NCBI GenBank assembly: GCA_949752795.1
Contig: OX457071.1
Span: 74,427,983-74,491,982 of the forward strand
Source of the DNA: Hyperoodon ampullatus
Taxonomy: Eukaryota; Chordata; Mammalia; Artiodactyla; Ziphiidae
DNA: 64,000 nucleotides
Direction of reading: 5' to 3'
Made by a program: the position numbers and the translations under genes
Notes under the pieces: generated by a model
The model's database searches: none
Seen by the model: the letters and a program-made list of their open reading frames with translations, nothing else
What the model was told of the DNA's origin: nothing
Shown here: positions 25,201-35,700 of the stretch, one piece after another
How the letters are laid out: every line of letters starts with the position of its first letter
How positions within the stretch are numbered: position 1 is the first letter of the stretch

Positions 25201-25935
25201 AAACCACAACGAGATACTACTTCACACCCATTAAGATGGCTAAAATCAAAATGACAGATATCAACAAGCATTGACAAGGAAGTGGGGAAATTGGAACCCT
25301 CATACACTGACGACAGGAATGTAACATGGTGCAGCTGCTTTGGGAAACAGTCTGGCATTTCCTTTAATGGTTAAGTATAGAGTTACCATATGATCCAGGA
25401 ATCCCACTCCTAGGAATATGTCCAAGGGAAATGAAAATCCATGTCCACACAAAAACTTGTAAACCAGTGTTCATAGCAGCATTATTCATAGTAGCCCAAG
25501 TGCTCATTAATCAATGAATGGGTAAATAAAATGTGCTACATCCATATAATGGAATAGTGTTTGTTAATAGAAAGAAATAAAGTACTGGTTGTGCTACAAC
25601 AGTGACACATCTTGAAAACATTATACTAAGTATGAGAATCCAGTCACAAGGAGCACATATTGTGTGAGTCCATTTATATAAAATGTCCAGAACAGACAAA
25701 TATATAGGAATAGAAAGTAGATTAGTGGTGCCTAGGGCTGGGAGAATGAAGGGATTGGGAGGGGACACCTAAGGGGTCCAGGGTTTCTTTTTGAGGGTAG
25801 TGAAAGTGTTCTAAAATTGATTATGGTGATAGTTAACACAACTCTGTCAAAATACTAAAAGCCATTGAATTGTACATTTTAAATGTGTGGATTGTATGAT
25901 ATGTAAATTATATCTCAATAAAGCTGTTTTTGAAA
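22250..25935 (+). mobile_element. L1M, sense strand, ORF1, ORF2 and 3' end remnants
   Basis: ORF1-like coiled-coil remnant at 22554-22766 (MSKELKETMLEGMKAIAHQ). ORF2 RT remnant at 23676-23885 (LIKDIYKKPIVNIMLSGE). The 3' end reads atctcaataaagctg at about 25915. Internally deleted and frameshifted. Confidence 0.85.
24009..24032. repeat. (TA)n microsatellite
   Basis: Perfect TA run inside the L1. Confidence 0.95.
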
Positions 25936-27830
25936 GTTAATGAAATATAAATGGCAAAAAATATAAGAAAGATACACAACATCTCAGTAATCAGGCAATG
26001 AGAAGACATCTAATGCCACCATACTGGCAAAGTTAATATACCTGATAATACCTGTGGAGTGACCAGGTGTCCCATCCACTGCATACAGTTTTATGTCAGT
26101 TTTGTAGAAGTTATAATAAGCATATATATTGTTTTGGGATACATACCTATTTGCCAAAATTATAAAATAAAGCATGAGAATGATTAACACACACATTTTT
26201 TAAAATAGGTAATGAAGACAACTTTGTAATATACCCAGTAGTCCAGAGAAAAGAAGGCTCAATATACAGTAAGTAGAATATATTTGGGAATCATAGATTA
26301 TCTTCAAAATATATAAAGGAATATAAACGGTTGTGGTGAGAATGGGTCCAAATCCAGAACCAGAAGTACCACAATTTTATTGAATTTTATTATTTTGCAG
26401 AAGTTATCATTAAATGACAAGCGTTCAGTCAGCTAATTCTTTATAAAAATATTCATTTTTATTCTTTTTTCCTTAAGATTCAAAAATTTTAGTCTTCTTT
26501 TAAAATATTCATTTTTTATTTTTCCTTAAGATTAAAAAATTTCTTTAAAAAATATTTAAAATATTTCAGTCTTCCTTCAACACACACACAGAAAACACCC
26601 TCAGATTCTCTATAAGGAATAAACAATTATTGATTATTTGTGCTTCCTGGGTGGGAAGGAGGACTAATTGATAAAATGCTCTTTGCAAATTTCCTTAAAA
26701 GTTTATAGGACTGAATTCTTTATCCACATCACCTGGTGTGCTGTTTTGGCACTAATAATACATGTTTAAATTTAATTTAAAGATGCTTTGTACATTATAG
26801 GCAAGCAAACAACGTAAACACAAAATATCACTCATCACCATGAAGTTATATGACGTGAGGACCTGGGTTTCCAGGCTCCTACTTTGTAAATCCAGCCTGA
26901 ATGCCAACCCTAACTGACCAGGTGTACATAATCTACGTGGTGGTCTCTCCTGTGTTTCAACTTGCATCACATGAAACCTATTACTGTAAGACCCTGAAAA
27001 TAAGAGAGTTGCATAGGATCATCATCTCCATATCATTTTCTACTAGTGTTTCCAAACTTGTCTGTACACTAGAATCACCAAGAGATTTTTTAAATTCCAA
27101 AGCCTGGGCCACACCCCAAACCAACTGAACCACAATCACTGTGGTTAAGTTACAGGCATCAGTAAGTAGTTTATGAAGTTCTTCTGAAGATTCCAGTGTG
27201 CAGACAAGTTTGGGAATTGGCTCTAGTACAAGTGCTAAAGAAAAGGAGAAACAGGCAAAGAATGATGATTTTCAGTATTTAAAAAATGTATGTATTTAAA
27301 AAAAGATTTTAACATGCCTTATGTTCTATAGTATTAATTATATTTCTGGTGATTGACAGCTAGTGAAAATATTATATTCTAAAAGTCCATTTAAAATTTA
27401 TTTGGAATTTGGGATGCCTTTCTCCCTCTTAATTATAATTGTGTCACTGACCCACTCAGAGACCATTGCTTTTTAGCCTCTTCGGGCTCTCAGAGAATGA
27501 GGTGGTCAGGTGCAAACTGCAGCTGAGTATCTCCAGTAGCTGTGCTAGTAAAGGCTCTCAGGGCAGGAAGGTAGGAAGGTGGGATGGGGGATGGGGGATG
27601 GGGCATAGGGGAGAGTCAAGATCTGGGCAGGAGATTCCTCACAGAAAGGTCTTGGAAAGATTTTGGTGCCAAAGAAGCCAAATCATGGGGAGGCCATTTA
27701 CAATTTGGATATATGTAAATCAGGGACTGTAAATTTAAATGTATAATATAATTAACTGTTTCTTATCAAATAATCTTAAATTAGAAGTTTAATATGAATA
27801 AGTTCAGCCCAAAAGTTTTATGGTATATCA
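25936..27830. other. Mostly unique AT-rich sequence
   Basis: Contains a local direct duplication of about 50 bp at roughly 26445-26492 and 26499-26545, a GC-richer stretch at about 27470-27660, and the MER5A copy. Missing ATP8A2-like exons were not found here. Confidence 0.5.
27040..27215. mobile_element. MER5A-type hAT MITE
   Basis: Matches the MER5A pattern: ctagaatcacc near the left end, then gcctgggccacacccca, then a purine-rich right half. Confidence 0.75.
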
Positions 27831-28167
27831 CTTATTGTTTATGACCTCACTAAGATATTATATACTATCTCTTTGTGATTTTATTTTGCATTTTTCTGAT
27901 GACTAATGACACAGACTCTCTCTTTGTGTGGTTGTTTGCCATATGTATACCTTCTCTGAGGAAGTTTATTTTCAAACACTTGGTATTTTTTAATTGAATT
28001 GTTCTTATGGAATTGCAAGAGTTCTTTCTGGATAAAAGTCCTTTGTCATGTGTGAATTGTAATTTTTCCCCCTAATCTGTGGCTTCACTATAACTTTCTT
28101 AATATTATTTAAGTTGGAAGTCTTAAATTTTAAGTCCAACTTACCAAAAATTTTTATGATCTGTGGG

Positions 28168-28286
28168 GACTTACCTGGAAGTCCAGTGGTTAAGACTGCG
28201 TGCTTGCCCTGCAGGGGCACAGGTTAAACCCCTGGTCAGGGAACTAAGATCCCGCATGCCACACAGTGCAGCCAACAAAAAAAATT
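28168..28286 (+). mobile_element. CHR-related SINE (older short form)
   Basis: tRNA-like head, then ggaactaagatcccgcatgc and an A-rich tail. Confidence 0.85.
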
Positions 28287-29012
28287 GTTTTTATGATCGG
28301 TACTTTTCTTTTTCTCCTAAGAAATCTTTGCTTATCCAAGGTTACAAAGACTTAATGCTATTTTCTTTTAAAAGTTCTCTTTTTAAGTTTTATGTTTAGT
28401 TTTCTGATCGACTTTGAGTTCATTTTTGTTTATGGTGCGTTGTACAGGTTAACATTCATTTTTTGCGTATGGATGTCCAGTTCCAATATTTTTTGTTGAA
28501 AAGATTATGCTTTTCCCATAGAATTACCTTGGCAACTTTGTAAAAAAAAAAATCCATTGAAGTTATATGTATGGGTTTATATCTGGAATCTCTATTCTGT
28601 CTCATTGATCTCATCTATAGACCATATTGTTTTGATTACTCTTCATTTTTAAATCTTTCACCATGTAGTATATCCTCTCTGAAAAAGTTTTGGCTATTCT
28701 AGTTCCTTTGAATTTTAATATAAAATTTTAAATCAGCTGTTCAAATTCTAATAAAAATGCTGGGATTTGGGTTGGGGTTGTATTTAATTGTAGATTAATT
28801 TGAAGAGCATTGGAGAATTGACATTTTAGCATTATCCAATCTTCCAGTCCATGAATATAATATATTTCTCCAATTATTTAGGTTTCCTTAATTTCTCTCA
28901 AGAATGTTTTGTAGTTTCTGATATACAGTCTTTTTACATCTCTTGCCAAATTTATCCGTCAATATTGAAGTTTTGAATGGTATTTTAAAATTCAGTAATG
29001 GTATTTCTTTAA

Positions 29013-29143
29013 AAATTTTTTTAATTTATTTTTTGACCACGCCGTGTGGCACGTGGGATCTTAGTTCCCCGACCAGGGATTGAACGCGCACCCCCTGCAG
29101 TGTAAGCACTCAGTCTTAACCACTGGACTGCCAGGGAAGTCCC
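29013..29143 (-). mobile_element. CHR-related SINE (older short form)
   Basis: Ends ctgccagggaagtccc. Imperfect flanking duplication aatg[a]tggtattt. Confidence 0.85.
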
Positions 29144-29194
29144 AATGATGGTATTTTAAATTTTCCTTTTCCAATTTTTCATCGTTACCATTTA

Positions 29195-29306
29195 AAAATT
29201 TTTTTTATTTATTTGGCCTTGCCGCGTGACGTGCGTGCTCTTGAATCTAACCCACGCGCGCTGCAGTGGAAGCAGGGAGTCTTAACCACTGGACCGCCAG
29301 GCAAGT
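29195..29306 (-). mobile_element. CHR-related SINE, diverged
   Basis: Same form as the preceding element but more decayed (accgccaggcaagtt). Confidence 0.75.
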
Positions 29307-29519
29307 TACTGTTACTGTTTTGAAGTACAATTTTTATAATTACCTTATAACTTGTGACTTGCTAAATTCACTAATGATTCTTGTAGCTATTTTTTTCTTT
29401 ATTAGGATTTTCTCTATATACAACCATGTTGTCTGTGGATAGAGAGGTATGCTTCTTCCTCATTTATTTGTATTGCATTAATGCACAGGCTGGGCCATCC
29501 AGTACAGTTTTATTTATTT

Positions 29520-29853
29520 ATTATTATTATTTATTTTATTTATTTATTTTTTGGCTGTGTTGGGTCTTGGTTGCTGTGTGCGGGCTTTCTCTAGTCGCAG
29601 CGAGCAGGGGCTACTCTTCATTGTGGTGGCTTCTCTTGTTGCAGAGCACGGGCTCTAGGCGCGTGGGCTTCAGTAGTTGTGGTACGCAGGCTCAGTCGTT
29701 GTGGCTTGCGGGCTCTAGAGCGCAGGCTCAGTAGTTGTGGTGCACGGGCTTTGTTGCTCCGCAGCATGGGGGATCTTCCCGGACCAGGGATTGAACCTGT
29801 GTCCCCTGCATTGGCAGGAGGATTCTTAACCACTGCGCCACCAGGGAAGCCCC
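29520..29853 (-). mobile_element. CHR-type SINE (long form)
   Basis: Starts with TTTA-rich tail and ggctgtgttgggtcttgg, ends ccaccagggaagcccc. Confidence 0.92.
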
Positions 29854-30570
29854 TTGGAGTCATTCTTAATTCCTCCTTTCCATTGCATTGGCTCTGCCAT
29901 CTCATTATATTCAGTCTGGTCACTTCCCACTCACCCACACCACTGCTGGCACGTGGTCTGAACCACTGTCGTATGTCTACACTGCTTCAAAAACCTCTTA
30001 AGGAGTTTCCTGCTTCTATCCTTGCCCCTCAGACAGCAACCAAAGTGATGCATTAAAATTATGTCAGCACAAGCACATCAGTTTTCTGCCCCAAACCCTG
30101 CAATGGCCATCCATCACATTCAACGTAAAAGCCTGCCAGTGGCCCAGAAGACTGACTTGATCTGGATGCCGTACTTTCCTGGTGTCATCTCCTACTCTTC
30201 TCCCTCCTCCCTCATCCCACTCCAGCCTTTGTGCTCTCCTCACACTGTACCAGGAGTACTCTTGCCTCAGGGCCTTTGCACTGGCTGGCAGCTCTGCCTA
30301 GAAAGCGAATCCCTCATACATCTGTGGGCGCCCCCCTTCACTTCCTTCAAGCCTTTGCCCAAATGTCACCTTCTCAATGAAGCCTACCCTGACCACTCTC
30401 TTGCTATACAACCCTCACCCCTGATTCCAGTTTACTTTTTTATTTGTTCATAACACACTCTTGGGTGCTATATGATTAACTTTTTATTGCATTCTTATTT
30501 ATTATCTGTCTTCATGGCTAGACTGTAAACTCCATGAGAACAGAATTTTTTGTTTCACTGATTCATTCCA
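29854..30570 (+). mobile_element. L2 LINE 3' region
   Basis: Recognisable L2 blocks: gcctcagggcctttgcac, aatgtcaccttctcaatga, and gtaaactccatgagaacag. The 130-codon ORF at 30061-30453 is a by-product. Confidence 0.8.
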
Positions 30571-30837
30571 AGAATGCTATATCTAAAAACAGGAATATTT
30601 CCAGCATTATGGATTCTCTACCAAGTTTAATATTGTCTGTTGTCCCCTAACATGTTTTCAGCTTCATAAACTACCTTTCTGGGTTCTAGTTGTAAGGTTC
30701 AGTTTCAAGACTCAGACCTTTCTAGGGCCTCTCCTCTTGAATCGTGGCGGGAAAATGAAACGAGGGACCCTGGGCCACTGTTTCAGCTGCTCAGACAAGC
30801 CCCATATAAACAGGCGTGAGCCACCCGGCCCCTCAGC

Positions 30838-31020
30838 CAGGCTGCATCCTCCAGGACACGTTTCTCATGTAGGGCCTGGCACCACATCAGAATCCCTGGG
30901 AGGACTTCAAAAAGCACACACCAATGTCCAGCCACCCACAGATCAATTGTGGCCCCAGAAAGAAGGATGTAGAAAAGGCTTCTTAAGTGATTCTAATGCA
31001 GCCAGGTTTGCAAATTGCTC
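30838..31020. mobile_element. MER5A-like hAT MITE, diverged
   Basis: Layout ccacatcagaatccctggg then aagtgattctaatgcagcc is typical of the family. Located just before the pseudogene's last exon. Confidence 0.6.
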
Positions 31021-31177
31021 CATCACCAAGCCCTCTCCAGACTACCTGCCTTGGTCACTGGCCTGGCTGACGTGGCCACTGTATCCCAGTCCGGTGGGAG
31101 TTTTGATTTCTGTCACCAGAATGTTCACTTGTACGTATTAGTCCTCTAACAGAGCCCCCTGTGCTTTGCTCTTTTAG

Positions 31178-31308
31178 GTGGGCACGCATTTTCTCAAGTA
31201 GACCATGCTGTGATTTCTCAGGAAGAACAAGTCCGTTCTTACGACACTACCAAAAGCAAACCCCGGAGGACTTTTACTTCTGCTTTTTCCACGTCCACCA
31301 CTGAGTAA
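31178..31308 (+). pseudogene. ATP8A2-like terminal exon
   Basis: Acceptor gctcttttag. After a split codon it reads GHAFSQVDHAVISQEEQ then VRSYDTTKSKPRR and ends at TAA 31306-31308. ATP8A2 has GYAFSQEEHGAVSQEE then VIRAYDTTKKKSRKK. The frame is intact, and the tail runs about a dozen Ser/Thr-rich residues past the usual end. This is the regulatory C-terminus in active P4-ATPases. Confidence 0.88.
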
Positions 31309-32345
31309 GATCTGGGTCCCTGTGTCCCGCATTTTATGTCCTTCTCTGAGATGGCTACAGTGAGCCAGTACTCCTCAATACCCCTTCCTGTGACTGGCCA
31401 GTTTGTTATTTATGTATCGATTGAGTCACGATCCTTGGGTTTAAATAATGGAGGAAACCTATTGGCTTTTTCTTAATTTATCTTCAGTGTTTTACCTAAT
31501 TTATTTATTTTTCTGTGGCTGTGAGATAATTTGTCAGTTCAGTCTAAAGTATAAAATTAAAAGCATTATGTTTTACCAAAATTTAAACTTTGGTACAAGT
31601 TGTTTTGGGGAAAAAAGGTAAAGGATGTTACGTTGCGTAATAAGCTTGTCTTGCTTAATTGGAAAGGGGTCAGACAAACTATCTTTTGAAAACTGACAGA
31701 TTAAGGGTACAAGGCACCATATAAAACATTTTTCTAAGTAGAGTGTCCTGTCTTGTCATGTTTGAGTTATATTTGATGTGTATGGAATGTGCACTGTAGT
31801 CTTGATTTCAGTGAACTCACATAATGAGTGTAGCATAGACTAATCTTGGGCCTCAAAATCAGGTGTGCAAGAATTACCATATCTCATTAATCTCGCTCTG
31901 ATTCCCCCCTACATTAGGGCTAGTAGAAAATTCAACCCCAATCACTCTTGTGGCTCTGGCTTAGGTGTGTACAGACTTCCCAGGGTTTCAGACACTGCAA
32001 AGCACTGGCACCTCCATCCTTCTGTCATCTGCCCACACAGGTCACCAGTAAGACACACGGTTTCTTTTGGCCACTTGATGAGGGTTCTGTGCCAGGTATG
32101 GGGCACTGGAACCTTCGGGGAGGTTGAGATGCCCACGCCTGTGGTCTAACATTCCTGTCCCGGAGAACATCGTCTCCCCAGCGCACTTTGAGGGAACAAA
32201 GAGATGTCTTTCAAATCCCTCCTCTAGTCCAGGGTAGAGCCCCCTTTCTCAAATCCTATTCTACTTAGTGAGTTTTTAGAGGTCAAGACCAAGAATTCTT
32301 GTAAACTACCTCTGTTTTCTGTGCTGCCAAGCGACCCTTCTGAGC
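31309..32345. other. Unique sequence after the pseudogene
   Basis: No gene, RNA or confident repeat was recognised. Confidence 0.5.
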
Positions 32346-32349
32346 AAAT

Positions 32350-32850
32350 GAACTGAAAAGCCTGATACCTGTTTGAATGGAAATAAGGCAACAAGGAAAC
32401 ACTGGGAGAAAAAGCCCAATAAACATCTCAAAAAGTTATTCACAAATAGATAAACAAAATGTGGTATAGCCATACAGTGGAATGTTATTCAGCCATAATA
32501 AGAATGAACTACACACAACATGGATGAACCTGAAAAACATTATGCTAAGTAAAAAAAGCCAGTCATAAGGGGCCACATACAACATGATTCCATTCACAGG
32601 AAATTTATAAGCAAATCTATAGATGTAAAGTAGATTAGTGGTTGCCAAGGGCTGGGGGCGTGGGGTTGAATGGAGTGTGGAGTGATTGCTAATGAGCACA
32701 GCGCTTCTCTTGAAGGCGACGCAAATGTTCTTCCTTTGGATGGTGGTGGTAGTTGCACAATTCTGTAACATTCTAAAAAGCATTGAATTATGCACTTAAG
32801 GGTGGATTTTATGGTATAAGAATTATATCTCAATAAAGCTGTTAAGTTTT
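32350..32850 (+). mobile_element. L1M 3' end, sense
   Basis: Typical 3' UTR sequence (cattatgctaagtaaaaaa), ending atctcaataaagctgtt. Confidence 0.8.
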
Positions 32851-32926
32851 TTAATCACCTATTTAAAAAGTAATAAATAAATTCAGAAATTGTGAAGCTA
32901 CAAGGTCCGTATAAAAATCAATTGCA

Positions 32927-33116
32927 GGGCTTCCCTGGTGGCGCAGTGGTTGAGAGTCCGCCTGCCGATGCAGGGGACACGGGTTCGTGCCCCGGTCTGG
33001 GAAGATCCCACGTGCCGCGGAGCGGCTGGGCCAGTGAGCCATGGCCGCTGAGCCTGTGCGTCCGGAGCCTGTGCTCTGCAATGGGAGAGGCCACAACAGT
33101 GAGAGGCCGGCGTACT

Positions 33117-33144
<28 letters not shown>
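32927..33144 (+). mobile_element. CHR-type SINE (short form)
   Basis: Target duplication aaaaatcaattgca at 32913-32926 and 33145-33158. The A tail is about 30 nt, suggesting youth. Confidence 0.97.
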
Positions 33145-33152
<8 letters not shown>

Positions 33153-33570
33153 ATTGCATTTTCATATGTTACCAACAAACAACTGGAAAATGAAATTACT
33201 TTTAAGATAACACTTATAATAGCATCAGAAGACAGGAAATAAGTATAGGTCTAAAAAACATGTGCAAGATCTATATACTAAAACTACAAAACACTGATGG
33301 AAAAAAACTAGGAAGACTTAATAAATGAAGAGATATACTATGTTTTTGGATCAGAAAGCTCATTATTGTTAAGATGTCAGTTCTCCCCAAACTGATCAAC
33401 AGGATCAACAAAGTCATAATAAAATCATAAATAAAAATACTATTTACAGTAGGGATTTACATTTAGGAATAAATTTAACAAAATAATACTGAGCACTGAA
33501 CACCGTAAAACATTGCTGGGAGAAATGAGAGGTGATCTAAATAAATGGAGAGATAGGGACAAACACATCC
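33145..33570 (+). mobile_element. L1 ORF2 fragment, sense
   Basis: Decayed ORF2 sequence on the plus strand that continues the L1 piece just left of the SINE. Confidence 0.65.
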
Positions 33571-34769
33571 TATAGATGAATAAGTGGAAAGAGTCCAATC
33601 CTTGGTGGAAACATACCAGCTCTGGTCAGACTACCATAAGCCACTAATCTGATAGGAGCCGGTCTGGAGGCAAAGCCAGCCCTCAGAGGATGGTGGCTAA
33701 AGAGATGGAAGAAACCTGGGTCCTTTCAGTGATCTAGTTGAGCAGGTACCAGGGGATGGGGGTGGGAGGGTGGAAGGCGATTGAGTTAGTGTGAAGGAAC
33801 TGTGGATAAATAGGGTGTCCTCGCTGACATGTGGGTTACATGAGTGACTTTCAGGAATGCCAGACTCATCCTATGATTCATCAACGCTTTTATGTGTTTG
33901 CAGTAAATATTTGTTATGCAGACGGTGCATACTGCACATTTCGCCAGGGGTAACAGCAGGAAACAAAAACAAGTTGCCTGACATCATGCAGGTTACAACC
34001 TGGTTAGGGAAAAATTATTACATACATACTTCACTTTAACAGAGTCTTGCCTATTCCCTGAAAAATATCTTTTCCCCAGCCAGTAAGGCTCACTGAGGAA
34101 AAGATTTCCTGACCAAAAACTAATCCAACTATGGACTATCCTACGTAAATTATCTGGGGAAATTTCTTCTTCCAGAGCTCCCCGTTGAAGCCTTATTTCT
34201 CCTCAGGAAGCCTATTTTGGAGGCTTGCTGGTGGAAACGAACTTATTAAAGACCTGTGTGCAGTCTGTTGCCAGCCTGTGTTTCCCAAGGCTGGTTGCTC
34301 AGATTTCCTGTTCGTTGTCGCTGTTTGGTTGGTTTCTCAAGAAGTAGGACACTAGGTGGAACGGGTGGTCTGTCCATTTCCTGTCAATACACGCCAGCCA
34401 CAGGCCGCCTTTGGGCGCTTGGTCCACTACGGATCCCCAACCTAGTAGAATGAAATGCAACATTCACCAGGAAATGAATGATCTCACGGCAACTACAAGA
34501 TCAGGTCTTCCCTGAATTCGAGTTTTTAACCCCTGAAGTTGGCATTTTTGTCCAGTTATCTTAAAGTTTTTACATTTATGAACCGTGCCCAGAAAGACCA
34601 GCCACATTCCATACTTTGAAAACTAAAACAGAAATTGATTAAGACACCCTTGGACAAGTCACCTCTCAAGAATCTTGTTTGTGCAAAACAAGGAGGCCAT
34701 CCCTTGGAGTCCCTGGGAGCTTTAACATCTGGGGGTCCTCCTCTCTGTGCAGGGGGCTGGGGGACCTGG
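33571..34769. other. Unique sequence left of the CpG island
   Basis: No gene or confident repeat was seen. Confidence 0.5.
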
Positions 34770-35700
34770 AAAGACCCAGGACGCTCCGGAAGCCCAGGCC
34801 CAATCGGGCGCAGCGCGGGGCGGGGCCGAGCGAAGAGGAGGGGCGCGGCCCGGGGGAGGGTGGTCGTCTGCGCCGGGTGCAGGCCCGGAGGTGAACGCCG
34901 CGCTGGCGCGTCCTCCCCGCTCGCTCCGGTAGCAGGGCACCCGGAGGGCAGGAAGCGGGCCTCCCAAAGCGCCCCCAAGGCTCACGGCAGGCGGCGCCCC
35001 CGCCAGCCACACCCCGCCCCAGCTCTTGCTAAGCCGCCCAAGTTCGCGGCACCTTCTTCTCGTTTTACCAACCCGGGGCCTCCTCCAGCCCCGCCAGGTG
35101 AGTGGGGTTGCGCTGGGCCGGCGGGGAGGGGCGGGGCCGGACTCGGTGGGGCGGGGCTTGAGCAGACGGGGGCGGGGGCGAGCAGCCTCGCTGCCCCCGG
35201 CGGGCGGAGGAGGAGGTGGGCGCCGGTGTGTGCACAGGTGTGTGCACCACGTGCACGTGAGTCCGCTAGAGGGGAAAAGCGCCCCGACACCCCGCCGGGC
35301 GCCTTTTGTTCCCCGACCCCGGGGGTAGGTCAGCCGGGGCAGGCGTTGGTCGCCGAGCTCGGAGGCGAGGAAGCGGCTCCGGGCACGTTCACCAGCCACC
35401 CGGCCTCAGCATCCTCCTCCTCCTCCGAGACCCACGCCCGCGGCGGTTCTGCGCGGGGGCGGACAGCGCGGCGTCTGTGGGACTCGTTAGAGACTCGGGT
35501 TCGCTGCCCATCCCCGGGCCGCGGAATCGGAAACTCGGCGCTTCCCGCGCGCGTCCATGTTCGCGGACCAGCTCCGCGGGGGTTCCCACGCGCACGGGCG
35601 CCCCGCCCTCGGAGAGACTCAGCCCGGGCGGGTTTGCACCGTCCATGCGGGGAGGGCGCGGGGCTTCGGACACACCCGCAAGCCGGTCGTTAGTTTACCG
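34770..35700. promoter_or_regulatory. Orphan CpG island with GC boxes and a splice donor
   Basis: About 0.9 kb of GC-rich, CpG-dense sequence in otherwise AT-rich surroundings, more than 21 kb upstream of SHISA2. GC boxes lie at 34817-34827, 35128-35138, 35148-35158 and 35168-35179. A consensus donor CAG|gtgagt lies at 35095-35103. A 352-codon open frame crosses it, but it is Pro/Arg/Gly/Ala-rich with rival long frames on both strands, so coding is unlikely. It is most likely the promoter of an unrecognised (perhaps lncRNA) transcript or a developmental regulatory island. Confidence 0.6.

Larger units (their letters stand above)
27830..29440 (-). mobile_element. L1M, antisense, with SINE insertions
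   Basis: Old minus-strand L1, interrupted by SINEs at 28168, 29013 and 29195. Confidence 0.65.
4043..31308 (+). pseudogene. ATP8A2-like P4-ATPase relict gene (intron-containing pseudogene)
   Basis: Five blocks in the correct order and strand match the C-terminal third of ATP8A2, a P4-ATPase that flips phosphatidylserine and phosphatidylethanolamine to the cytosolic leaflet with CDC50A. All blocks have splice sites at the expected ends, so this is not a retrocopy. ATP8A2 is favoured over ATP8A1 by diagnostic residues, for example [12 protein letters not shown] in exon B. Disabling features are GDGAND changed to GDRASH, a 2-nt insertion in exon B, no recognisable exon for the segment beginning WFAFVNGFSG, and a degenerate candidate exon with an in-frame stop. 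N-terminal exons would lie left of the window. L1, SINE, mariner and Tigger insertions fill the introns. From memory, the human gene runs convergently toward SHISA2, so this same-direction copy 5' of SHISA2 is inferred to be a separate duplicate. A lineage-specific functional paralogue is less likely. Confidence 0.82.

Noticed and set aside
30061..30453. 130-codon frame
   Set aside because: Lies wholly inside an L2 LINE 3' region.
4043..31308. Active ATP8A2 gene
   Set aside because: The catalytic motif is lost, one exon is frameshifted, another is missing, and orientation relative to SHISA2 disagrees with remembered mammalian synteny.
34635..35693. 352-codon open frame over the 34.8-35.7 kb CpG island
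   Set aside because: Composition is Gly/Ala/Arg/Pro-driven, competing long frames exist on both strands, and no domain was recognised.
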